A stretch of DNA of 64,000 nt from Blastomonas sp. AAP53 (lineage in GTDB: Bacteria > Pseudomonadota > Alphaproteobacteria > Sphingomonadales > Sphingomonadaceae), in assembly GCF_000331245.1 (NCBI RefSeq), contig NZ_ANFZ01000009.1, positions 1 to 64,000 of the forward strand, given 5' to 3'. Shown in pieces: positions 33,902 to 41,978 of the stretch. The position numbers were made by a program, and so were the translations under genes. The stretch's first letter is position 1. Each line of letters begins with the position of its first letter. The notes beneath the pieces were generated by a model. That model was given only the letters and a program-made list of their open reading frames with translations, had not been told where the DNA came from and searched no databases.

Positions 33902-35922
33902 CCTTGCAGCACTCCGTTCAGCCCCGCGAACAGCGCGGCATGGGCGCTGTCGGGGCGATAGAAGACTGGCGGCTGACCTATAGGCGCGGCGATCCGGTGC
34001 AGGCCCGGCGCATAGTCCACGCCGCTCCACACATGCCGCCACACGCCTGCGCCGGGAAGCACGACCGACCGGTCGACCGCGCCTTGCTCGATCACTGGTG
34101 CCACCAGCAGATCGGCACCGTAGAGAAACTGGTCCTGCACCGTAAAGAGGGCAGGATCGTGCGGGTAATGCAGGAACAGCGGGCGCTGAGCGGGCAGGCC
34201 GGATTGACGCGCCTCGTGGCAAAGATGGCGCACATAGGGCGCCAGATGCGCATGCACCCGGCTCCACTGCGCAAAGCAGTCGAGCAGCTCGGGCGTGCTG
34301 TCGTACTGCAGATTGTCGTCGGGGCGGTTGCCCTCGTGGCTGCGCATGACCGGCGCGAACGCCGCCAGCTCGCACCAGCGCTGCATCAGCTCTTCGGTGC
34401 GGATGTTGCCGTGGAGCGAGGTGTAACCGCCGCAGTCCGAATGGCTATAGGCATTGCCGACCAGGCCAGCCGACAGCGCGCCGGTGATCACCGTGCCGAT
34501 ACCGTCGTGCCGGGTGAAATCGACCGACTGGTCGCCCGCCCAGAGCAACGGACAATGCGCCTGCACGCCGGAGAAGCCTGCGCGCATGAAGAACACCGCG
34601 TCGCCCGTCCGGCCCCGGCTTTCGACCGCGCGCGCGTTGACCTCGGCCCAGAGAACCGGCCACAGATTGTGCGCCTCCATCGGGTCCGATCCATCGGACA
34701 GGCGCAGGTCGGTGGGCAGATACTCGCCGAAATCTGCCATCCAGCCATCGATACCGATATCGAGCATCTCGCGGCCCAATATGCGTTCGGCAAACCAGGC
34801 GCGGGTATCTTCGCGGGTGAAATCGACGACGCCGCAATCGAACTCGCCGAAATCGACGAGGTGCACATCATCGCTATCGGTGTGCAGACAGAAGTGTCCG
34901 CCCGCGCGGCCCTCTTCGTACAGTTCGCCATCGACCGCGATATAGGGGTTGGCGTACACCATGAAGCGGATGCCGCGCGCGTGCAGATCGGCAATCCGGT
35001 CCTTCAATGCCGGGTAGCGTGCCGCGCTGCGGTCGCCCGAATGCCAGTCCCAGAACAGGCGGCGACCGAATGTCGTTTCGCGCACTCCCGCCCAGTCTTC
35101 GCACCATACGGCGGAGACGGCGGTGCCTGCCTCGATGAACCGTTCGAGCCGGTCGAAACTCGATGCACCCGACTTCAGCCCGACAATCGCGCCGCCGATC
35201 GCCCAGTCGGGCAGTTTTGGCTGGCGGCCGAAGCGCTTCGAGAGCTGCGAGACCAGCCGCAGCGGGCCATCATCGACGAACAGTTCGAACGCGGCAGTGC
35301 TGCTCCAAACCTCGACCCGGTGCGCCGCAGGATCGGTGAAATCGAGCACGCTGTAGCAGCTGGCGTCGAGGTGCACGGCGAGCCAGCGCGAGGTCAGGAA
35401 CGTCGGCTGGGGATAATTGGTGTTCCAATAGTCGCCGCCCGCCATGCCGTCGGCGTCCATGATGCGGGTCAGCTCGGTCGACTTGTCGCGGCCGACGCCG
35501 GGCTCGCTCGTCCAGATCGGGAAGGCGCGGCCATTGAGCGCGAGATAGCTCATCTGCTCGCCGCCACCCCAGACGGTTTCGCCGGACACGGCATGAAAAT
35601 GCACGGTCAGCCGGTCATAGCCAGGCAGCAGGCTGGAGATGGTCAGCCTGTGGCCGCTGACCGTGATGCGCAGGGCAGGGGTGTCGCCGTCGAGCAGATC
35701 GACCCCGGCCTCAGTTTGCGCCCAACTGGTCGGCGCGAGCGCGTCGCTGGGCGAATCCATGATGCTGAAATTGCCGCGTACCATCACGACTTCAGGGTTG
35801 CCGCGGGCCATGACCACCGCAGGACAATCCCGGCGATGCTGCAGCACGAGCTGCTCCCCCAAAAGGAGGTCGAACCCGTCATTTTCGGCTTCGAGCCGCA
35901 GTTTCAAAGCGTTATTCCTCAC
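33898..35922 (-). CDS. smoI: GH31 sulfoquinovosidase (SmoI/YihQ-like)
   Basis: A 674-residue GH31 enzyme. The nucleophile is D397 (WMADFGEYLPTD) and the acid/base D464 (WAGDQ); their spacing of 67 residues equals that of E. coli YihQ. Sulfoquinovosidases read the sulfonate through a pocket described as Q/K-Q/E-R-W-Y; here K250 (VGLKSG), E275 (CEDW), R288 and W291 (GRRLFW) and Y500 (DCGGY) match the KERWY subgroup. Ordinary alpha-glucosidases lack the RxxW pair. It would release sulfoquinovose from sulfoquinovosyl glycerol. There is no signal peptide, so it acts in the cytoplasm. The start is a GTG. First gene of the operon. Confidence 0.9.
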   Translation of the reverse strand: MRNNALKLRLEAENDGFDLLLGEQLVLQHRRDCPAVVMARGNPEVVMVRGNFSIMDSPSDALAPTSWAQTEAGVDLLDGDTPALRITVSGHRLTISSLLPGYDRLTVHFHAVSGETVWGGGEQMSYLALNGRAFPIWTSEPGVGRDKSTELTRIMDADGMAGGDYWNTNYPQPTFLTSRWLAVHLDASCYSVLDFTDPAAHRVEVWSSTAAFELFVDDGPLRLVSQLSKRFGRQPKLPDWAIGGAIVGLKSGASSFDRLERFIEAGTAVSAVWCEDWAGVRETTFGRRLFWDWHSGDRSAARYPALKDRIADLHARGIRFMVYANPYIAVDGELYEEGRAGGHFCLHTDSDDVHLVDFGEFDCGVVDFTREDTRAWFAERILGREMLDIGIDGWMADFGEYLPTDLRLSDGSDPMEAHNLWPVLWAEVNARAVESRGRTGDAVFFMRAGFSGVQAHCPLLWAGDQSVDFTRHDGIGTVITGALSAGLVGNAYSHSDCGGYTSLHGNIRTEELMQRWCELAAFAPVMRSHEGNRPDDNLQYDSTPELLDCFAQWSRVHAHLAPYVRHLCHEARQSGLPAQRPLFLHYPHDPALFTVQDQFLYGADLLVAPVIEQGAVDRSVVLPGAGVWRHVWSGVDYAPGLHRIAAPIGQPPVFYRPDSAHAALFAGLNGVLQG

Positions 35923-35970
35923 CTGAATGCGCCACTGTGACTATTTGGTCGCAACCGTCGTTCGTTTTTC

Positions 35971-35987
35971 TGACACCGCTTGACATA
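35971..35987. promoter_or_regulatory. Sulfoquinovose operator 1 (TGACACCGCTTGACATA)
   Basis: TGACACCGCTTGACATA lies between the divergent GH31 operon and TonB receptor, 49 bases from the former and 99 from the latter. It contains TTGACA (35980-35985), a likely -35 for the receptor. It matches the site at 40486-40502 in 14 of 17 bases. Confidence 0.68.
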
Positions 35988-36085
35988 TCGAGACAGTCAT
36001 AGCAGATCAAGCGCCAATCGCGGCGACCATACCAAGGGGCAACAAGCCCCCGCTACGACCGCTAAGTCTCGCAGGGAGAGGTTGA

Positions 36086-38425
36086 ATGAAGTTCACGAAG
36101 TATCCGTCCGCACGCGCTTTGGCGCTGTCTGCCACCGCACTGTCGCTCGGCCTGGCCATGCCTGCCCATGCGCAGGAAGCCGCTGAAGAAAACACCGGCG
36201 GCATCACCGAAATCGTCGTGACCGCACAGAAGGTCGCGGAAAACGTGCAGGACGTGCCGATCGCGATCACCGCGATCACCGCCGACCGGCTCGAATCTTC
36301 GGGTGTCACCAGCCTTGAAGGTCTGACCCAGCTGGTTCCTTCGGTCACCTTCCGCAAGGGCACCACCAGCGCCAACAGCGCTATCGTCATGCGCGGCGTG
36401 GGCACCATCACCTTCTCGGTTGCAGCCGAACCCAGCGTCTCGACCGTGGTTGATGGCGTCGTCCTCAGCCGTTCGGGCCAGGCCTTCATGGACCTGGTCG
36501 ATGCCGAGCGTCTTGAAGTGCTGCGCGGCCCCCAGGGCACATTGTTCGGCAAGAACGCGTCGGCGGGCCTTGTCAACATCATCTCCAAGGGCGGCACCGA
36601 AAGCTTCGAAGCCGAAGCGCGCGCCGACATCTTCGAGGGCGACGAATATCGCCTGCGCGCCGCGATCTCCGGTCCGCTGGCCGAAGGCCTGACCGGTCGC
36701 ATCACCGGCTTTTATGGCAGCTTCGACGGCAACATCACCAACATCAACGGTGGTCGCCGCGAACAGATCAACGGTTACGAGCATTACGGCGCACGCGGCA
36801 TTCTCGACTATGACAATGGCGGCTCGCGCTTCCGCTTCATCGCCGATTATTTCGAAGCCGACGATGATTGCTGCGCCGATGTCACCGGCGTCAGCCGCGG
36901 GGCGGTGCTCGACGCCGAACTCGGCCTGCCCGGCGGCATTGCGCGCGGTGTCGACCAGCGTTTCGTCAACCACAACCTCGTCACCCGCACCGCCGACAAG
37001 CAGTGGAGCCTGACCGCATCGGGCGATTTCGATGTGTTCACCAGCCATGTGCTCAGCGTCGTCGCGGGCTATCGCAACTGGGAAAACATCGAAATCCGCG
37101 AGGGTGACTTCCTGCCGCGCGCACTGGTCGGTACCGGCGAATTGCACGACAATGGCGCGGTCCGCACCGAGCAGCTTTCGCTCGAAGTGCGTCTGGCGTC
37201 GGACCAGTCCAAGCCGTTTTTCTACCAGGTCGGCGGTTTCATCTGGGGTTCGGACAACGAACAGGATTTCACCCGCCGCAACATCACCTGCGCCACATCG
37301 ACCCTGCCGATCGATCCGATCACCGGTGGCCGTCCGTGCAACGTGAATGACCGCACCAACACGCTGTTCCCGACTGCAACCTCGTTCAGCGACGTGAAGT
37401 CGCGCAACTACGCGATCTTCGGCCAGGCCACCTATCGCCTGACCGAGCAGCTCGCGCTGATCGGCGGCCTGCGCTACACCTGGGATGAGCTCGATTTCGT
37501 CCATACCCGCGCGCCGGGCGTCAACGCGACAACGGGCCTTCCGGCTACCGGCCCCGGCGTCTCGGGTGCACCGGCTGGCGGCACGATCGCCTCGGGCGGC
37601 AACGGCACCAACACTTCGCGCGGGCAGATCAGCAACGGCAACCTTTCGGGTCGCGCCGCACTGCAGTTCAAGCCATCGGAAGACGTGATGCTCTACGGAA
37701 GCTACACCCGCGGCTACAAGGGCCCGGCGTTCAACGTGTTCTTCAACCACACCGCGCCGACCAACGCGATCCCGATCGACGAGGAAACCTCTGACGCGTT
37801 CGAGATCGGCATCAAGTCGCAGTTCCTCGACAACCGCCTGCAGATCAACGCCTCGGCGTTCACCGTCACCTATGACGGCTTCCAGGCGAACAACTTCGTG
37901 CTGCTGAACGGCGCGGTCGTTTCAAACCTGACCAATGCCGGTTCGGTGAAGAGCGAAGGCTTCGAAATCGATCTGCTCGCGGTGCCGGTCGATGGCTGGA
38001 CGCTGCGTGCGAGCGGCGCCTATGCCGATGCGACGGTCAAGCGCTTCAACCCCAACCCCGCCACCAACGCGCCGGATGCCCGCAACGGCACCCAGCTGCC
38101 GCTGGCGCCCAAGTTCACCTGGACCATCGGCACCAGCTACGAGCGTGATCTGGGCGCGGTGAAGGTCTATCTCGACACCGACTTCCGCCACGTCAGCCGC
38201 CAGTTCTCCGACCTCGGCGAATCCGGCCCGATCGCGGCTTATGGCATCTGGAACGGCTCGATCGGTGTCTCGGATCCAGAAGACAACTACCGCATCAGCT
38301 TCCTGGCGCGGAACATCACCGACAAGGCCTACGCGCTGCTCAACGTGAGCGCCGGCCAGCGCCTGCAGATTCCGCGCGATGCGGACCGCTATTTCGGTGT
38401 TAGCTTCCGCGCACGTCTGCGCTGA
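36086..38425 (+). CDS. TonB-dependent receptor (sulfoquinovoside uptake, inferred)
   Basis: A 779-residue outer-membrane receptor. A signal peptide ends at AHAQ (residues 27-30), then comes the plug with ITEIVVTAQKVAENVQDVPIAITAI and RLEVLRGPQGTLFGKNASAGLVNIISKGG, followed by the barrel. It is of the small-substrate type common in sphingomonads. The last residue is arginine (SFRARLR), not the usual terminal aromatic. A GCAGGGAGAGG site precedes the ATG. It is divergent from the GH31 operon across a shared operator, so it is the probable entry route for sulfoquinovosyl glycerol. Outer-membrane uptake of this compound by such a receptor is inference. Confidence 0.88.
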   Translation: MKFTKYPSARALALSATALSLGLAMPAHAQEAAEENTGGITEIVVTAQKVAENVQDVPIAITAITADRLESSGVTSLEGLTQLVPSVTFRKGTTSANSAIVMRGVGTITFSVAAEPSVSTVVDGVVLSRSGQAFMDLVDAERLEVLRGPQGTLFGKNASAGLVNIISKGGTESFEAEARADIFEGDEYRLRAAISGPLAEGLTGRITGFYGSFDGNITNINGGRREQINGYEHYGARGILDYDNGGSRFRFIADYFEADDDCCADVTGVSRGAVLDAELGLPGGIARGVDQRFVNHNLVTRTADKQWSLTASGDFDVFTSHVLSVVAGYRNWENIEIREGDFLPRALVGTGELHDNGAVRTEQLSLEVRLASDQSKPFFYQVGGFIWGSDNEQDFTRRNITCATSTLPIDPITGGRPCNVNDRTNTLFPTATSFSDVKSRNYAIFGQATYRLTEQLALIGGLRYTWDELDFVHTRAPGVNATTGLPATGPGVSGAPAGGTIASGGNGTNTSRGQISNGNLSGRAALQFKPSEDVMLYGSYTRGYKGPAFNVFFNHTAPTNAIPIDEETSDAFEIGIKSQFLDNRLQINASAFTVTYDGFQANNFVLLNGAVVSNLTNAGSVKSEGFEIDLLAVPVDGWTLRASGAYADATVKRFNPNPATNAPDARNGTQLPLAPKFTWTIGTSYERDLGAVKVYLDTDFRHVSRQFSDLGESGPIAAYGIWNGSIGVSDPEDNYRISFLARNITDKAYALLNVSAGQRLQIPRDADRYFGVSFRARLR

Positions 38426-38471
38426 GGGTTACGACGATAGCATAAGCCCTTCGGGTCACAGGGCAGATATG

Positions 38472-38506
38472 GGGGCTCCGGGCGCAACGTCCGGGGCCCT
38501 TTTTCT
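38472..38506 (+). terminator. Rho-independent terminator after the TonB receptor
   Basis: GGGCTCCGG pairs with CCGGGGCCC (one T-G wobble) around a short loop, followed by TTTTTCTT. It lies about 50 bases after the receptor stop and ends that transcript. Confidence 0.8.
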
Positions 38507-38654
38507 TGCCTCAAATTCTCCCCTCGCTCTGCCGGGCTGGATCGCGGATGATAGAAGTGATGGTGCACTCCTCACGGATGCGACACCTTCCTCTCGCGCC
38601 CCATCTCGAGTATCGTGGCTCGGCGAAATGGCCTTGAACGATGGAGGAAAACGC

Positions 38655-39080
38655 ATGCCCGCTGAGCAGATAAGTGTCGTTACGACGGTCCCTGTCGCAC
38701 CCGAACGGGCCTGGGCGCTTTATACGGACGCGGATGCGGTGACCCGATGGAATTTCGCATCTGACGATTGGCAGTGCCCCTCGGCGAGCATCGACCTTCG
38801 TGTCGGCGGAACGCATGTGGCCCGGATGGAGGCCAAGGACGGAAGTTTCGGCTTCGACTTCACAGGCACCTATGAGGAGGTCGATATGCCTCGGTCCCTC
38901 ACGTTACGGCTGGACGATGGGCGCAAGTCACGCACGACTTTCGCGCCATCAGATGGCGGGACGACCGTTGAAACGACGTTCGATGCAGATGATGCTGCCC
39001 CGGTCGAGATGCAACGCGATGGCTGGCAAGCGATCCTGAACAATTACGGCAAGCTCGTCGCGCAAATGTCGCAAGGCTGA
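38655..39080 (+). CDS. SRPBCC/AHSA1-like protein
   Basis: A 141-residue protein of the START/SRPBCC fold (AHSA1-like): SVVTTVPVAPERAWALYTDADAVTRWNF opens the domain, GGTHVARMEAKDGSFGFDFTGTYEEVDMPRSLTLRL forms the middle strands, and EMQRDGWQAILNNYGKLVA is the long C-terminal helix. Such proteins bind hydrophobic ligands or act as stress-related accessory proteins; the ligand here is unknown. The ATG at 38655 has a perfect GGAGGAAA site. It lies after a terminator, so it is a separate transcript; no link to the sulfoquinovose genes is visible beyond position. Confidence 0.8.
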   Translation: MPAEQISVVTTVPVAPERAWALYTDADAVTRWNFASDDWQCPSASIDLRVGGTHVARMEAKDGSFGFDFTGTYEEVDMPRSLTLRLDDGRKSRTTFAPSDGGTTVETTFDADDAAPVEMQRDGWQAILNNYGKLVAQMSQG

Positions 39081-39176
39081 CGGTCGCGTGCCTTGGGTGC
39101 CTCCCGACGGAGGGTGACACTTGGCAAGCGGCAATATTTGTTCTCGCCTTCAGTGGCCAACGGCCACGATGCATCG

Positions 39177-40403
39177 TTACTCCGCCGCCAGCTTCAGCTT
39201 CGGGATCATCACCTGGATGAACGCCAGCGCGACCAGATACGCGCTGCCGCAGATCGCGAACAAGGGCACGTATCCCATGCCGCTGCCCAGCGAATAGCCC
39301 GCGAACTCGATGATCGCGGTGCCCGACAAATTGCCCGCGACCGCGCCCAGCGCGATCACGCTGGCGACGCGGGTGGCGGGGATGATGTCGGCGGTCATGC
39401 CGAAGACGTTGGTCGAAAAGCCCTGATGCGCAAACAGCCCCAGGCCGATCAGCACCGCCGCGATCCACGGATTGCCGGTGGTCAATGCCAGCGGCATCGC
39501 GAGCACGACGAGTGCGTAGAACAGCATCGAGGTCTTGCGCGCGGCGTTGACGGTCATGCCTTTGCTTAGCAGGATCGGGTACAGTCCGCCCGAGGTGATC
39601 GCGCCCAGCGCGGCCAATGTGAAGATGATCGCGATCGGCCAGCCCAGGTCGCCTTGCGCCATGCCGAACTGCCGGTTGAAGAAATCGGGCATCCAGAACA
39701 GCACGAACCACCACACTGCATCGATGCAGAATTTCGCGCCGATCACGGTCCAGGTCCTGCGGTCGGAGAGCAGGGTTCCCCATGGCACGCGCGCGCGCTC
39801 GGGCAGGTCGCCCAGCGGCTTCAGGTTCTTGGTGCCGTACCACCAGCCCGCGAGCCAGACAAAGCCCAGGGCCCCAGTGACCCAGAACGCGGCCTGCCAG
39901 CCGAAGGCGAGCGCAAACGGCGGGATCAGCAGCGGGGTGATGATAGCGCCGATATTGGGCGCGGTGTTGATCAGGCCAATGGCGAAATTGCGTTCCTTCA
40001 CCGGCAGATACATCGCCGCAGCCTTGAGGCCGGCAGGCGTGCTCACCGATTCGCCTGCCGCCAGCACGATCCGCGCGGCAACGAACTGCTGCACCGTCTG
40101 CGCCAGCGCATGCGCCATGCCGGCGGCGCTCCACACAATCACCGCGATCGAATAGGCAACGCGCACGCCCAGCCGGTCAACGAACCAGCCGACGAACAGC
40201 AAGGTGCCCGCTGCGGCAATCTGGAAGGAGGAGCCGAGATGCGCATAATCCGCGTCCGACCAGCCGAACTCGGCCTCCAAAGTGGGCTTGAGCAGCGCCA
40301 GCACCTGCCGGTCGACATAATTGAGCGCATTGCCCAGGAACAGCAGCGCCACCAGCGCTATCGCCGCGCCGCGCGCCACGCCCTGCTGTTGTGCCTCATT
40401 CAT
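39177..40403 (-). CDS. MFS transporter (sulfoquinovose importer, inferred)
   Basis: A 408-residue, 12-segment major facilitator of the same anion:cation symporter class as the ExuT-like gene at 25.3 kb, with FLGNALNYVDRQVLALLKP in the first helix and AARIVLAAGESVSTPAGLKAAAMYLP in the fourth. Known sulfo-SMO clusters use ABC transporters; in this locus no ABC genes occur and this carrier, divergent from the sulfite exporter across an operator copy, is the best inner-membrane candidate for sulfoquinovosyl glycerol or sulfoquinovose. The ATG at 40403 follows GGAGGATCGCG; the open frame upstream to 40616 is not used. Confidence 0.85.
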   Translation of the reverse strand: MNEAQQQGVARGAAIALVALLFLGNALNYVDRQVLALLKPTLEAEFGWSDADYAHLGSSFQIAAAGTLLFVGWFVDRLGVRVAYSIAVIVWSAAGMAHALAQTVQQFVAARIVLAAGESVSTPAGLKAAAMYLPVKERNFAIGLINTAPNIGAIITPLLIPPFALAFGWQAAFWVTGALGFVWLAGWWYGTKNLKPLGDLPERARVPWGTLLSDRRTWTVIGAKFCIDAVWWFVLFWMPDFFNRQFGMAQGDLGWPIAIIFTLAALGAITSGGLYPILLSKGMTVNAARKTSMLFYALVVLAMPLALTTGNPWIAAVLIGLGLFAHQGFSTNVFGMTADIIPATRVASVIALGAVAGNLSGTAIIEFAGYSLGSGMGYVPLFAICGSAYLVALAFIQVMIPKLKLAAE

Positions 40404-40485
40404 CGCGATCCTCCCGGTAGTGCGCACTTGTGCCGCGCTTCTTGCTTGCACGATAGCCGCTCGCGAGCGTAAGAAAAGCGTTATA

Positions 40486-40502
40486 TGACACCGAAGGACA
40501 TA
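40486..40502. promoter_or_regulatory. Sulfoquinovose operator 2 (TGACACCGAAGGACATA)
   Basis: TGACACCGAAGGACATA, with TATG and CATA ends that give it dyad character, lies between the divergent MFS carrier (83 bases to its start) and the YeiH exporter (29 bases). It matches operator 1 in 14 of 17 bases, which puts both transporters under the same LacI regulator. Confidence 0.7.
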
Positions 40503-40530
40503 CTTTTGGGCTGGTTGGGTGGAGGGACGC

Positions 40531-41622
40531 GTGAAACGGCAGGATATTGACTGGGATTCGCTGCCCGCAGCCGGCGACCTTTTCGGCGAGATGTACCTTG
40601 CCGAAACCACGCCCAAGCCAGCACCTGATACGTCGAAGCCGCGCGAAACGGTGTTCCAGGGCCTGGTGATCTGCGCGATTGCCGCTGCGGCGGCGGCCTG
40701 GCTGTCGGAACATTACAACTTCCCGATCATCCTGCTGGGCCTCCTGATCGGGCTGTCGCTGAGCTTCGTCGCCAAGGACCCGCGCAGCCATATGGGGCTC
40801 GATTTCGCCTCGCGCACCTGCCTGCGCTTCGGCGTGGTGCTGCTGGGGCTGCAGGTGACCTTCGCGCAGATCGGATCGCTGGGCGTTCAGCCTTTTGCCG
40901 CGCTGGCGGGGATCATGACGGTGACCTTCCTGTCGGGAATCGTCGGCGCGCGGCTCGTCGGGCAATCGCATTACACCGGCATCCTGGCCGGTGGCGCGAC
41001 CGCGATCTGTGGCGCGAGCGCGGCGATGGCGCTCTATGGCATCATCGGGCGCGAGCGGGTCAACCAGTCGCAGTTTGCGATCACCCTGGTTGTCGTGTCG
41101 CTGGCGAGCGCGCTGGCGATGTCGCTCTATCCAATATTGGCCGAATATCTCGACCTCACCGACGAGCAGGCAGGCTTCCTGATCGGCGCGTCGATCCACG
41201 ATGTCGCGCAAGCGATCGGTGGCGGTTATGCGTTCTCAGAAGCGGCGGGCAGCTATGCGGCGATCGTCAAGCTGTCGCGTGTGGCGATGCTGGCGCCGGT
41301 GGTCATCATCACTGGGCTGGTGATTGGCGGCGCGAACTCGGCGGAGGGCGACCCGCTGTGGAAGCGGCTGGCGCTGCCATGGTTCATCGTCGCGTTTTTC
41401 GGCGTAGTGCTGCTCAATTCACTGGTGAGCATTCCAGCCCCGGCGCGCGACATTGCGCTCAGCGGTTCCAAGGGCCTGCTGCTGATCGCGGTGATCGCGA
41501 CCGCGATGCGCAGCCGCCTCGATCTGCTGATGCAGACCGGCATCCGTCCCGCGATCCCTGTGGCGATTGCGACGCTCGTCAGCCTGATCGCTTCATTCGC
41601 GGCGGTGATGCTGATTGCCTAA
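40531..41622 (+). CDS. YeiH family putative sulfite/sulfate exporter
   Basis: A 363-residue membrane protein of the YeiH/UPF0324 family with about ten hydrophobic segments, for example FPIILLGLLIGLSLSF, and the conserved GASAAMALYGIIG and GASIHDVAQAIGGGYAFSE. Members such as SuyZ occur with sulfonate-degrading enzymes and are thought to export sulfite or sulfate. Here it would remove sulfite made by the monooxygenase from the cytoplasm. I chose the GTG at 40531, with GGAGGG five bases upstream, over a GTG at 40519. It converges on sorB, overlapping its stop by four bases. Confidence 0.87.
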   Translation: MKRQDIDWDSLPAAGDLFGEMYLAETTPKPAPDTSKPRETVFQGLVICAIAAAAAAWLSEHYNFPIILLGLLIGLSLSFVAKDPRSHMGLDFASRTCLRFGVVLLGLQVTFAQIGSLGVQPFAALAGIMTVTFLSGIVGARLVGQSHYTGILAGGATAICGASAAMALYGIIGRERVNQSQFAITLVVVSLASALAMSLYPILAEYLDLTDEQAGFLIGASIHDVAQAIGGGYAFSEAAGSYAAIVKLSRVAMLAPVVIITGLVIGGANSAEGDPLWKRLALPWFIVAFFGVVLLNSLVSIPAPARDIALSGSKGLLLIAVIATAMRSRLDLLMQTGIRPAIPVAIATLVSLIASFAAVMLIA

Positions 41623-41978
41623 CCGAAGCGGTCGTTCAGGATCTTGGCGATGACCTCGACCTGATCGGGCTCGATCGGCGCGCTATAGACCTTGACCATC
41701 TTGGTCACCTCATCGTGCCAGAATTTCTCGCCCATGCCGGGCGGCTGGGTGGTGATGTATTCGAGCGAATGGCAAGCCGAACAGTTGTTCACCACCGCCT
41801 CCGCTCCGGCATCGGCCAGCGCTTCTGGCACAGTCTCTTCGGGCAACTGGTAGCTCACTGGCTCCATGCTCATGCCGATTGGGGCAGGGCCATCGCCGCG
41901 CTGATAGACCGTCAGCGCCGCGCCGCCTGCGGCCACGGCAAGCAGGCCAAGCCCGATGACCAATCCCTTGCTGCGCAT
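41619..41978 (-). CDS. sorB: Cytochrome c subunit of sulfite dehydrogenase (SorB-like)
   Basis: A 119-residue exported monohaem cytochrome c: an N-terminal hydrophobic anchor or signal (GLVIGLGLLAVAAGGAAL) and one haem site CSACH (66-70), with a GMGEKFWHDEVTKMV stretch that provides the distal methionine candidates. It would accept electrons from SorA and pass them to the respiratory chain. The ATG at 41978 shares one base with the sorA stop; a GTG one codon earlier is an alternative. Confidence 0.88.
   Translation of the reverse strand: MRSKGLVIGLGLLAVAAGGAALTVYQRGDGPAPIGMSMEPVSYQLPEETVPEALADAGAEAVVNNCSACHSLEYITTQPPGMGEKFWHDEVTKMVKVYSAPIEPDQVEVIAKILNDRFG

Noticed and set aside
33904-35940. 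A 678-codon open frame opposite the GH31 gene
   Set aside because: Antisense shadow; the GH31 gene has all catalytic motifs.
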